DNA of 5,431 nucleotides from an uncultured Rubrivivax sp. (GTDB taxonomy: Bacteria > Pseudomonadota > Gammaproteobacteria > Burkholderiales > Burkholderiaceae_C), in contig CALBTN010000232.1 of the NCBI GenBank assembly GCA_937967345.1, positions 1 through 5,431 on the forward strand. The letters are read 5' to 3'. Of the stretch, positions 1 through 5,431 are shown in pieces (the first letter of the stretch is position 1; each line of letters starts with the position of its first letter). The notes beneath the pieces were generated by a model that did not search any database, was not told the origin of the DNA, and worked only from the letters and a program-made list of their open reading frames with translations. The translations under genes were made by a program, and so were the position numbers.

Positions 1-196
1 CCCCCTGCATCCGGCGTTTGCGGACGACGCACCCTATGCGCCGGTGATCGTCGAGCTCGACGAAGGCGTGCGCATGCTCACGCGGGTGATCGACTGTGCC
101 CCGGCGGCACTCGAGATCGACATGCCGGTGGAGCTTGCCCTGACCGAGGTGGCGGACGACGTCTGGCTGCCCTGCTTCAGGCGAGCCGGCGATTGA
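1..196 (+). CDS. DUF35-type OB-fold protein, C-terminal end (partial)
   Basis: Only the last 64 codons are present; the start lies left of the window. The frame begins at base 2 and ends in TGA at 194-196. The visible protein reads PYAPVIVELDEGVRMLTRV, then an acidic ALEIDMPVEL segment, then a VWLPCFRRAGD end. This is the typical OB-fold half of DUF35 proteins, where a 'VELDEG-R' strand is followed by 'IGMPVEV' and an 'LPxFRP' end. The N-terminal zinc ribbon expected in the family would be outside the window. Known DUF35 proteins pair with thiolase-like enzymes, for example in steroid side-chain retro-aldolases and acetoacetyl-CoA or HMG-CoA synthesis, where they assist CoA-thioester handling. 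A thiolase-like gene is therefore expected just upstream, which is inference. The crotonase start follows 62 bases later on the same strand, consistent with one operon. Family assignment is fairly sure; the reaction is unknown. Confidence 0.82.
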   Translation, partial: PLHPAFADDAPYAPVIVELDEGVRMLTRVIDCAPAALEIDMPVELALTEVADDVWLPCFRRAGD

Positions 197-248
197 AAGC
201 GGCGGGTAGCCGCACGCTCCGATCGCGGCCCCGCCACACGATGACGAC

Positions 249-253
249 AGGAG
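249..253 (+). promoter_or_regulatory. Ribosome binding site of the crotonase gene
   Basis: AGGAG lies five bases before ATG 259. It decides the start: the in-frame TTG at 193 and ATG at 241 both lie upstream of this site and would add residues that do not look like the crotonase N-terminus. Confidence 0.75.
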
Positions 254-258
254 ACGAG

Positions 259-1038
259 ATGGAACTGAATCTGCCCGAAAGTGTGGTTTACGAGAAGCGC
301 GGCCCGATCGCGATCGTCACCATGAATCGCCCCGAAGCGATGAACTCGCTGACCAAGGAGATGCTGATCGGCCTGGAGGCGGCCTTTGACGACTTCGAGG
401 CCGACCCGGCGCTGCGTGTCGCGATCTTCACCGGCGCCGGGGACCGGTCGTTCTGCACCGGTCTGGACATGAAGGCCGCACTGCCCGCCCTCAATGAGGG
501 CGATGCGCTCGGCTACGACGACCCGGCCAAGCGCCCCTTCCAGCGCAACTTCAAGCCCATCATCACCGCGGTCAACGGTGTGTGCGTGGCCGGCGGGCTC
601 GAGTTCATGCTCGGCACCGACATCCGCATCGCCGCCGAACACGCCAAGTTCGGCCTGGCCGAGGTGCGCTGGGCGGTGGTGCCGGCCGGCGGCTCGCACA
701 TCCGGCTGCCGCAGCAGATCCCGTGGGCGATCGCGATGGAGATGCTGCTCACCGGCAACACCATCGACGCGCAGCGCGCCTACGAAGTCGGCCTGATCAA
801 CAAGGTGGTGCCGGCCGACAAGCTGATGGACGAGGCCATCGCCTACGCGCAGCGCATCTGCGACAACGGCCCGCTGGCGGTGCGCACCGCCAAGGAGATC
901 GCGCTGCGCGCGCTGAACAACGAGCCCGCCTTCGTGCTGGAAAAGACCATGGCCGCGCGCGTGTTCGCCTCGGCCGATGCCCAGGAAGGCCCGCGCGCCT
1001 TTGCCGCCAAGCGCAAGCCCGAATACACCGGGCGCTGA
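259..1038 (+). CDS. Enoyl-CoA hydratase/isomerase (crotonase) family protein
   Basis: A 259-residue protein, the normal length for a single-domain crotonase. Crotonases bind acyl-CoA thioesters and stabilise an enolate; members hydrate, isomerise, dehydrate or cleave the acyl chain in the cytoplasm. Visible features are the N-terminal beta segment with TMNRPEAMNSL (21-31), the first oxyanion-hole region CTGLDMK (66-72), the second oxyanion-hole region with VAGGLE (110-115), and the FGLAEVRWAVVPAGG stretch (131-145). Both glutamates of the classical hydratase pair appear present, as E115 and E135, so a hydratase or dehydratase is more likely than a catalytically divergent member. The segment LLTGNTIDAQRAYEVGLINKVVP (163-185) is the usual family signature. 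ATG 259 is chosen for its AGGAG at five-base spacing. It lies between the DUF35 gene and the amidohydrolase gene, all on the plus strand. The substrate is not identifiable; carnitinyl-CoA dehydratase-like or beta-oxidation roles are both possible. Confidence 0.93.
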   Translation: MELNLPESVVYEKRGPIAIVTMNRPEAMNSLTKEMLIGLEAAFDDFEADPALRVAIFTGAGDRSFCTGLDMKAALPALNEGDALGYDDPAKRPFQRNFKPIITAVNGVCVAGGLEFMLGTDIRIAAEHAKFGLAEVRWAVVPAGGSHIRLPQQIPWAIAMEMLLTGNTIDAQRAYEVGLINKVVPADKLMDEAIAYAQRICDNGPLAVRTAKEIALRALNNEPAFVLEKTMAARVFASADAQEGPRAFAAKRKPEYTGR

Positions 1039-1072
1039 CGCCGCCCGCCCCACCCGAACCCACGCACCGCAC

Positions 1073-1077
1073 AGGAG
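1073..1077 (+). promoter_or_regulatory. Ribosome binding site of the amidohydrolase gene
   Basis: AGGAG eight bases before ATG 1086, inside the 47-base gap after the crotonase stop. It fixes the start; the open frame runs further upstream only as a shadow inside the crotonase gene. Confidence 0.75.
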
Positions 1078-1085
1078 AAGCGACC

Positions 1086-2063
1086 ATGGCCAAGAAGGAC
1101 TACTTCATCGCGCTGACCGAGTTCCACTTCATGAACCTGCAGACGATGAGCGAGATCGGCTACTACCCCGGCATGAAGCAGTTCCACGACAGCGTCAACG
1201 GCGTGCTGCGCGCCTGGGCCGGGCGCGACCTGGACAGCCCGTGGCCGCAGCCGATCGCCAGCGCGCTGATTCCCTACATGGACGAGGTCGGCGTCGACGT
1301 GGCCTTCTGCCTGCGCGAGCCGATGATGGACATCACCGGCGGCACGGTGTCGATGTCGACCAACGGCTTCATGCTGCAGCAGATCGAGCCCTACCCGGGG
1401 CGCATGTACCTCGAGGCCAACGTCGGCCCGATGATCAAGCGCGGCATGAAGAACGCGATCTGGGAGCTGGAGTACCTGGTCAAGGAGCGCGGCGCCAAGC
1501 TGTGCAAGGTCTACCAGCCCGAGGACGACGGCCCGATCAACGACCGCCGGCTGTGGCCGTTCTACGAGAAGGCCTGCGAGCTCGGCGTGCCGCTGACCGT
1601 GCACACCGGCATGAGCTACGTGTGCCCGCAGCCCAGCAGCCACTGCCACGCCGGGCAGCTCGACGACGTGATGCTCGACTTCCCCGAGCTCAAGGTCATC
1701 GCCTACCACGCCGGCTGGCCGCAGTCGGAAGAGCTGATCGGCCTGTGCGGCAAGCACAAGAACCTGTACCTGAGCATCTCGGGGATCATCGGCTGGTTCC
1801 AGCGCGCGCCGTACCGCGGCTACCACACCATCGGCACCGCGCTGCAGTGGATGAGCTCGGAGAAGATCGTGCTCGGCTTCGACCTGCCGTTCGACGACCT
1901 GGGCCGCATCATCGACTACATCCGCGACATGGACATGCCGGCCGAGTTGCAGGAGAAGTGGGGCTACCCGCAGTTGACCGAGCAGGACAAGGCCAACATC
2001 CTCGGGCTGAACCTGGCGCGGCTGACCGGCATCGAGCCGACCAAGCGCACGCCGGCGCGCTGA
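1086..2063 (+). CDS. Amidohydrolase-2 (ACMSD-like) family metal-dependent enzyme, possible decarboxylase
   Basis: A 325-residue protein with the layout of the amidohydrolase-2/ACMSD family, a metal-dependent TIM barrel whose members are decarboxylases, hydratases or hydrolases of mostly aromatic or dicarboxylic acids. The first metal motif is ALTEFHF, giving E12-x-H14 instead of the usual H-x-H. Other expected ligands or catalytic residues are H173 (PLTVHTGMSY), H208 (VIAYHAGWPQ) and D266 (IVLGFDLPFDD). The C-terminal DKANILGLNLARLTGI (301-316) is the standard 'kIlg.Na.rl.gl' helix. An E-x-H pair is known in gamma-resorcylate and 5-carboxyvanillate decarboxylases of this family, which makes a decarboxylase plausible, but the rest of the protein is not clearly that subgroup. 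No signal peptide is seen, so it should be cytoplasmic. It starts 47 bases after the crotonase and ends 18 bases before the EthD-like gene, so it is probably co-transcribed with both. Family is sure; reaction and substrate are open. Confidence 0.9.
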   Translation: MAKKDYFIALTEFHFMNLQTMSEIGYYPGMKQFHDSVNGVLRAWAGRDLDSPWPQPIASALIPYMDEVGVDVAFCLREPMMDITGGTVSMSTNGFMLQQIEPYPGRMYLEANVGPMIKRGMKNAIWELEYLVKERGAKLCKVYQPEDDGPINDRRLWPFYEKACELGVPLTVHTGMSYVCPQPSSHCHAGQLDDVMLDFPELKVIAYHAGWPQSEELIGLCGKHKNLYLSISGIIGWFQRAPYRGYHTIGTALQWMSSEKIVLGFDLPFDDLGRIIDYIRDMDMPAELQEKWGYPQLTEQDKANILGLNLARLTGIEPTKRTPAR

Positions 2064-2081
2064 CAACGGCTGGGTCGCGCG

Positions 2082-2780
2082 ATGGAGAAGGTGATCTACG
2101 TGCTGTGGCGCGGCGCGCGCGGCGACGGCGCCGCCTTGCGCGGTGCGCTCGCGCCGCGGCTGCTCGAGCTGGGTGCGGCGGCCGTGCAGGTCAACGTGTG
2201 CGACAGCGACGCCGAAGGCGCGGCGCCGACCTTCCACTCATCGCGCCCGGCGATGGACGCCTTCGTGTCGCTGTGGGTCGACACCGCCAACGCCGACCGG
2301 CGCCGCCCTTTCGACGATGCGGTGGCCGAGCACGCCGCGCGCTTTGCCGCCTACGCGGTGAGCGAATCGCGGCCGATGCGCAACACGCGCTTCGCGGCGC
2401 CGGCAGGCGAGCGCACCGCCGGCTTCGCACAGGTCGCGCTATTCCAGCGCCCGCCGCGCATCGCGCGGCAGGCCTGGCTCGAAGTCTGGCTGGGCTCGCA
2501 CACGCAGATCGCGATCGACACCCAGGACACCTTCTTCTACGTGCAAAACGTGGTCAGCCGTGCCTTGACCTTCGGTGCGCCGCCCTACGGCGCGATCGTC
2601 GAGGAAGGTTTTCCGCCCGCCGCCTTTGGCAACCTGCAGGCCTTCTACGACGCCAATGGCGATGAGCCGAAGTTCCAGCGCAACCAGGCGGCGATGGCCA
2701 AGAGCTGCCAGCGCTTCATCGACTTCGACAAGCTCGACGTGGTGCAGACCAGCCAGTACGTGATCAAGCCGCTGGGCTGA
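2082..2780 (+). CDS. EthD-like protein with two ferredoxin-like halves
   Basis: A 232-residue protein that appears to be built from two related alpha+beta halves, about residues 1-103 and 112-232, separated by an AAPAGER linker. The first half begins MEKVIYVLWRG, as in EthD-type dimeric alpha-beta barrel proteins. The second carries AWLEVWLGSHTQIAIDTQDT (131-150), which resembles the EthD 'F..yW...H..l' segment, followed by FFYVQNVVSRALT and a C-terminal QTSQYVIKP strand. Single EthD domains dimerise; a tandem protein could form the barrel within one chain. EthD proteins accompany many ether, aromatic and steroid degradation genes, usually with undefined or accessory roles, and some relatives are small cofactor-free enzymes. 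The start ATG 2082 lies 18 bases after the amidohydrolase stop and has no good Shine-Dalgarno sequence, so translation may depend on coupling to the upstream gene. No catalytic residue can be named. Confidence 0.8.
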   Translation: MEKVIYVLWRGARGDGAALRGALAPRLLELGAAAVQVNVCDSDAEGAAPTFHSSRPAMDAFVSLWVDTANADRRRPFDDAVAEHAARFAAYAVSESRPMRNTRFAAPAGERTAGFAQVALFQRPPRIARQAWLEVWLGSHTQIAIDTQDTFFYVQNVVSRALTFGAPPYGAIVEEGFPPAAFGNLQAFYDANGDEPKFQRNQAAMAKSCQRFIDFDKLDVVQTSQYVIKPLG

Positions 2781-2797
2781 TCGGCGTCGGGCGAGTT

Positions 2798-2822
2798 TGC
2801 CTTGGCCTTCGCAGGCCTGGCA
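2798..2822. terminator. Possible stem-loop between convergent genes
   Basis: TGCC-TT-GGCC, loop TTCGCA, then GGCC-T-GGCA: eight pairs with a small bulge, just after the EthD-like stop and before the toxin stop on the other strand. No T-run follows on either strand, so intrinsic termination is only a guess from position. Confidence 0.3.
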
Positions 2823-2843
2823 CCGACCGGCTGCGATCGGCAC

Positions 2844-3173
2844 TCAGCGATAGTCATCCTCACGCTGGTGCCTGACTGCGCCAACGATCACCGTCCTGGA
2901 ATCGGCGACTTCGAACAGCGCGACATAGCCGCTCGCGCCGAACGAGATCAGCAACTCGCGCACGAAGCCGTTGTCGCCCGGCGGCGCCTTGCGACAACTG
3001 AACGGGCTGTGAACGAGGAACTTGCAGCCTGTGCGGATGGCTTCGACGGCGCGCTCGGGAATCGCGAAGTCCGCCGCCGCGCTCTCCAGCTCTCGCATGA
3101 GCGCGAAGTCGAACAGCCTCAGCAGGTCTTCTTCGGCTTCTTCGCTGAAGACGACCTCGAAGGGGCCCGTCAT
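2844..3173 (-). CDS. RelE/ParE family toxin of a type II toxin-antitoxin module
   Basis: A 109-residue protein with the RelE/ParE fold pattern: FEVVFSEEAEEDLLRLFDF at the N-terminus (5-23), a helical middle, then strands FVRELLISFGASGYVALFEV (70-89) and TVIVGAVRHQREDDY (94-108). The ending 'RHQREDDY' is very characteristic of ParE-like members. RelE members cleave mRNA on the ribosome, whereas ParE members poison DNA gyrase. The similarity here is closer to ParE in wording, but the target cannot be decided. The start ATG (3173-3171) overlaps the antitoxin stop by four bases (ATGA), so the two are translationally coupled, and no separate promoter is needed. Length is normal and no frameshift is seen, so the toxin is likely intact. 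It reads toward the EthD-like gene, with stops 63 bases apart. Confidence 0.9.
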   Translation of the reverse strand: MTGPFEVVFSEEAEEDLLRLFDFALMRELESAAADFAIPERAVEAIRTGCKFLVHSPFSCRKAPPGDNGFVRELLISFGASGYVALFEVADSRTVIVGAVRHQREDDYR

Positions 3174-3472
3174 TCCTGCCTGGCCGCTTGCCGAGTCGCG
3201 TTGCGGGCATGGGTCCGGCGAGCCGCGGCCAGGCGGGCTTCCAACTTGGCGATCACGGCATCGGCGGGGATGCCATTTCCGGCTTGCTGGGTTCGGGCGA
3301 TGGCGGCGAGACCGCGCCGTACGAACTCGGCCTGCGACTTGCGCCGCAGCACTTCGCTGCTGACGGCCTTCTCGACCAGCGCAGCCAGTGTCTCGCCGTT
3401 TTCCAACGCCTTGTCCAATTCGGCGCGGAACTTGGCCGAGACACGCACCGGAGGAATCGTGGCTGATTTCAT
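3170..3472 (-). CDS. YlcI/YnfO-like antitoxin (ribbon-helix-helix type) of the RelE/ParE module
   Basis: A 100-residue protein beginning MKSATIPPVRVSAKFRAELD, the hallmark start of the YlcI/YnfO family, which resembles a ribbon-helix-helix DNA-binding strand and helix (about 3-37). The middle has RRKSQAEFVRRGLAAIART (43-61), then GIPADAVIAKLEARLAAAR (67-85), a long helix typical of the toxin-binding half of such antitoxins, and a basic tail. It should neutralise the toxin encoded by the next gene and repress their common promoter. ATG at 3472 is chosen because the conserved family start falls exactly there. The frame stays open up to 3655, but the extra 61 residues look random and run through the upstream palindrome. 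No good Shine-Dalgarno sequence precedes the ATG. Pairing with the toxin by four-base overlap strongly supports the role. Confidence 0.87.
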   Translation of the reverse strand: MKSATIPPVRVSAKFRAELDKALENGETLAALVEKAVSSEVLRRKSQAEFVRRGLAAIARTQQAGNGIPADAVIAKLEARLAAARRTHARNATRQAARQE

Positions 3473-3480
3473 AGGCCGCA

Positions 3481-3508
3481 ACTGTATCGCAAACGGATTA
3501 CGCGTCGA
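3481..3508 (-). promoter_or_regulatory. Candidate promoter of the toxin-antitoxin operon
   Basis: Read on the minus strand, TCGACG (3508-3503) and TACAGT (3486-3481) each match four of six sigma-70 consensus positions, with a 16-base spacer. The -35 part overlaps the palindrome, as expected of an autorepressed promoter. The start point would fall near 3474, almost at the ATG. The consensus match is weak. Confidence 0.3.
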
Positions 3509-3522
3509 CTGCAGTCGACGCG
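3501..3522. promoter_or_regulatory. Perfect 22-base palindrome, candidate operator of the toxin-antitoxin module
   Basis: The half site CGCGTCGACTG is followed directly by its exact inverse complement, with no spacer and no mismatch. It lies 28 bases upstream of the antitoxin ATG, in the promoter region. A spacer-free dyad fits binding by a dimeric or tetrameric ribbon-helix-helix antitoxin better than a transcription terminator, and no T-run follows on either strand. Confidence 0.6.
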
Positions 3523-3721
3523 GGGCATTGCCCGCTCGTGCGCCTTTGGACTCCACGAGATCAACTCGGGGGTCATTCTTGCTCGCGACGATCAACGAGG
3601 AGCTCTGCCCCTGGCCGCGAGCGCGCGTGCGGCTCAACGTGGCGGACATCGGCAACGCCCCGGCTTGACAAGAGCCGTCGCCGAATCGGCCGCCTCGAAC
3701 GCAAGCGGATCGCAGGCCGCG
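3523..3721. other. Non-coding stretch between the FAD gene and the toxin-antitoxin promoter
   Basis: About 200 bases without a convincing gene on either strand. Apart from a short GGGC-ATT-GCCC hairpin at 3523-3533, next to the palindrome, no RNA gene, repeat or clear terminator for the upstream FAD gene was seen. Open frames through it have no recognisable protein pattern. Confidence 0.5.
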
Positions 3722-5194
3722 TCAGTCCGCGCTCGCGGCGTGCCGCCCCGCCTGGCGACCGAAGAAGCTGGAATCGCCCAGCGACAAGCCCGAGCTGTAG
3801 CCCTCGCCCCAGCGCGGGATGCCGCAGGCGCAGCGCCCGGCGGCGTACAGGCCGGCGATGGGCTCGCCTTCGGGCGTCAGCACCTGGCCCGTGGGCCGGG
3901 TCGACAGGCCGCCCAGCGTGAACGAGGTGCCGACGTAGTCGCGGCCGCCGTAGGCCAGCGCGGCGAAGGGCGGCTCGGTTAGCGCTCGCAGGTACTCGGC
4001 CGCCTTGTGCCACAGCGGGTCGGCCCCCTGCTGCGCATGGCGGTTGTAGTTGTCAACGGTGTGCACCAGCTCGCCGACGGGCAGCCCCAGCTCTTGCTCG
4101 ACTTCGGCCCAGCTCTCGCCGGTGGCGGAGATGGTGATGTTGGGGTAGGTCACCGGCCGGTCGAACATGGTGTGGTCGACCAGCAGCCAGCAGCGGTCGT
4201 TGGGCTGGCGCAGCATGTAGTGCGTGACGCGGCCGTGGTAGGCGTCCTCGTTGATGAAGCGCTGCCCCAGCTCGTTGACGAAGATGCCGTAGGCCAGCCC
4301 CTGCGGCGGATAGAAAGGCCGCGTGGCGAAGAACTGGTCCATGTGCAGCACGTCGGCACCCACCGACATGCCCATGCGGATGCCCGAGCCGTCGTCGTTG
4401 CCGCCGCTGGTGGGGTTGGGGCACGCCAACGAGGCCGGCACGTAGCGCTGGACCATCGCCTCGTTGCAGATGAAGCCGCCGGCACACAGGATCACGCCGC
4501 GGCGCGCGCGCACCGTGCGCGGCTGGCCGTCGATGCGCACCACCAGGCCGTGCACGCGGTTGTGCCCATCGGCGATCAAGCCCAGCGCGCGGGCGCTGAA
4601 GTGCGATTCGATGCCCAGATCGTGGACCCGCGCGGCCAGCGTTTGCATGATCAGCTTGCCCGCGCCCCAGCCCTTCATCTGCGGCGTGTGGCCGCGCGGC
4701 GCCGGTTTGGCCTGCTGCGCGAACGGCCAGGCGGCCTCGCTGCCCGACCAGATCAGCGTGTCGTCGGTAGTGGGCTCCAGCCACTTGCCGGGCAGGTAGC
4801 TGTTCTTGAAGGGCAGCCCCTGTTCGACCAGCCAGTGGTAGTGCGCCAGTGCGCCTTCGGCGTACAGCCGCACGCGCGCCTCGTCGGCGCCGGGCCCGCC
4901 GGCCAGCATCAAGTACTTGTAGAAGTCCTCGGTGGCGTCGTCGAAGCCGGCCGCTTTTTGCGCCGGCGTGCCGCCGTTGCCGCCCAGGTAGAGGTCGCCG
5001 CCCGACAGCGCGGCGCTGCCGCCCGCGGCCGCGGCCACCTCGAAGATCAGCACATCGGCACCCGCGGTCTTGGCCTCGATCGCGGCGCAGGCGCCCGAGA
5101 TGCCGAAGCCGACCACGGCGACCTCGGTGTCGATGTCCCAGCTTGCGACTTCGTCCAGACGCAGCGGCCGCGACGGCGAACAGGTAATGGCCAC
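3722..5194 (-). CDS. FAD-dependent oxidoreductase, fumarate reductase/3-ketosteroid dehydrogenase superfamily
   Basis: A 490-residue FAD-binding-2 family protein. The N-terminal Rossmann motif is VAVVGFGISG (25-34) with the ribose-binding acid E52 (VLIFE), followed by GGSAALSGGDLYLGG (58-72), which packs on the flavin. The substrate-cap region includes NDDGSGIRMGMSVGADV (266-282). The C-terminal FAD segment is GGLSTRPTGQVL (428-439), GLYAAGRCACGIP (448-460), then GYSSGLSLGDSSFFGRQAG (465-483). Relatives reduce or desaturate activated C-C bonds, as in fumarate reductases and 3-ketosteroid delta-1 dehydrogenases. Y466 is near where the dehydrogenases place a catalytic tyrosine, but the spacing differs by one residue, so steroid activity is not shown. 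GTG at 5194 is chosen because AGGGG (5207-5203) lies eight bases upstream; the frame extends to another GTG at 5239 without family-like sequence. It follows the CoA-transferase end by 111 bases and lacks a signal peptide, so it is cytoplasmic. Confidence 0.9.
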   Translation of the reverse strand: MAITCSPSRPLRLDEVASWDIDTEVAVVGFGISGACAAIEAKTAGADVLIFEVAAAAGGSAALSGGDLYLGGNGGTPAQKAAGFDDATEDFYKYLMLAGGPGADEARVRLYAEGALAHYHWLVEQGLPFKNSYLPGKWLEPTTDDTLIWSGSEAAWPFAQQAKPAPRGHTPQMKGWGAGKLIMQTLAARVHDLGIESHFSARALGLIADGHNRVHGLVVRIDGQPRTVRARRGVILCAGGFICNEAMVQRYVPASLACPNPTSGGNDDGSGIRMGMSVGADVLHMDQFFATRPFYPPQGLAYGIFVNELGQRFINEDAYHGRVTHYMLRQPNDRCWLLVDHTMFDRPVTYPNITISATGESWAEVEQELGLPVGELVHTVDNYNRHAQQGADPLWHKAAEYLRALTEPPFAALAYGGRDYVGTSFTLGGLSTRPTGQVLTPEGEPIAGLYAAGRCACGIPRWGEGYSSGLSLGDSSFFGRQAGRHAASAD

Positions 5195-5202
5195 GCTCGA
5201 TT

Positions 5203-5207
5203 CCCCT
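5203..5207 (-). promoter_or_regulatory. Ribosome binding site of the FAD oxidoreductase gene
   Basis: On the minus strand AGGGG lies eight bases before GTG 5194. It favours this GTG over the upstream in-frame GTG at 5239, which has no such site. Confidence 0.6.
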
Positions 5208-5305
5208 CGATGACGACGCGGCGATCTTAGGCCGGGCACTGCCGCGCGCGCCGGGCGCCGCCGCCGAGTTCCGATCGCCTAGGCAGGTGCAGTCTTGCGC
5301 CGCGC

Positions 5306-5431
5306 TCAGGCCGCTGTGGTCTTGGCACGCTTGGCGCGGCGTTCGGCCTTCAAGCGGCGCAGCTCGGCTGTGTCGGCGACGATGCCGGCGCCCAGCAGCG
5401 CGTCGACCTCGGCCGCGCCGTAGCCCAGCTC
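5306..5431 (-). CDS. CaiB/BaiF-like CoA-transferase, C-terminal end (partial)
   Basis: Only the last 41 codons are visible; the rest lies right of the window, and the stop TGA is at 5308-5306. The visible part reads ELGYGAAEVDALLGAGIVA, then a charged tail LRRLKAERRAKRAK and TTAA. 'LGY..aEi..L...Gvv' is the usual C-terminal helix of class III CoA-transferases (CaiB/BaiF), which move CoA between carboxylic acids. The lysine- and arginine-rich tail is a short extension not needed for the family. It reads in the same direction as the FAD gene, 111 bases upstream of it, so the two may be co-transcribed. The assignment rests on a short segment and the catabolic neighbours; the catalytic aspartate would be far outside the window. 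Confidence 0.65.
   Translation of the reverse strand, partial: ELGYGAAEVDALLGAGIVADTAELRRLKAERRAKRAKTTAA

Noticed and set aside
193..258. N-terminal extension of the crotonase to TTG 193 or ATG 241
   Set aside because: The AGGAG at 249-253 serves ATG 259, and the added residues do not match crotonase starts.
34..1053. 339-codon minus-strand frame opposite the DUF35 end and the crotonase
   Set aside because: His/Arg/Gly/Val-rich composition typical of an antisense frame, without any domain.
843..2237. Long open frame on the minus strand opposite the crotonase end and the amidohydrolase
   Set aside because: It is rich in Arg, Ala, His, Val and Leu without any family pattern, and lies opposite two well-supported genes. 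This is typical of antisense frames in GC-rich DNA.
977..2665. 562-codon plus-strand frame across the amidohydrolase and the EthD-like gene
   Set aside because: The product is Arg/Ala/Pro-rich low-complexity sequence in a shifted frame of recognised genes. No motif is seen.
3501..3522. The palindrome as an intrinsic terminator
   Set aside because: A perfect dyad without a loop would need to open some bases to form a hairpin, and no T-run follows on either strand.
3473..3655. N-terminal extension of the antitoxin to an upstream ATG at 3655
   Set aside because: The 61 extra residues have no family likeness and would be coded through the palindrome and likely promoter.
2802..3668. 288-codon plus-strand frame across the toxin-antitoxin region
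   Set aside because: It has no recognisable domain, and the minus strand encodes a coupled toxin and antitoxin with family signatures.
4007..5230. 407-codon plus-strand frame opposite the FAD oxidoreductase
   Set aside because: It is an antisense shadow; the opposite strand carries clear FAD-binding motifs over its whole length.

Overview
The window is GC-rich (clearly well above 60%). Its long genes carry the strong G/C third-position bias of a high-GC proteobacterium. The protein families and codon use fit a betaproteobacterium of the Burkholderiales type, but this is inferred from style and no phylogenetic marker gene is present.

Left arm (about 1-2780, plus strand): four genes in one direction form what looks like a CoA-thioester catabolic operon. 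They are the C-terminal end of a DUF35-type OB-fold protein (partner of thiolase-like enzymes), a complete enoyl-CoA hydratase/isomerase (crotonase), a complete metal-dependent amidohydrolase-2 (ACMSD-like) enzyme with an E-x-H first metal motif, and a two-domain EthD-like protein. Gaps are 62, 47 and 18 bases. The crotonase and the amidohydrolase have strong AGGAG ribosome binding sites.

Middle (about 2844-3721, minus strand): a compact type II toxin-antitoxin module. A YlcI/YnfO-like antitoxin comes first and a RelE/ParE toxin second, overlapping by four bases (ATGA). A perfect 22-base palindrome lies about 30 bases upstream of the antitoxin start and is a good candidate operator. The module sits between the two converging catabolic arms.

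Right arm (3722-5431, minus strand): a complete FAD-dependent oxidoreductase of the fumarate reductase/3-ketosteroid dehydrogenase superfamily, preceded by the C-terminal end of a gene that looks like a CaiB/BaiF family CoA-transferase.

Together the catabolic genes suggest degradation of an organic acid. A CoA-transferase would activate the acid, an FAD enzyme would desaturate it, a crotonase would hydrate or isomerise it, and a DUF35/thiolase pair would cleave it. A metal-dependent decarboxylase or hydrolase and an EthD-like accessory protein would act on a ring or side-chain intermediate. The substrate cannot be read from this sequence; steroid, terpenoid or aromatic acids are all possible. 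No RNA genes, insertion sequences or CRISPR arrays were seen.
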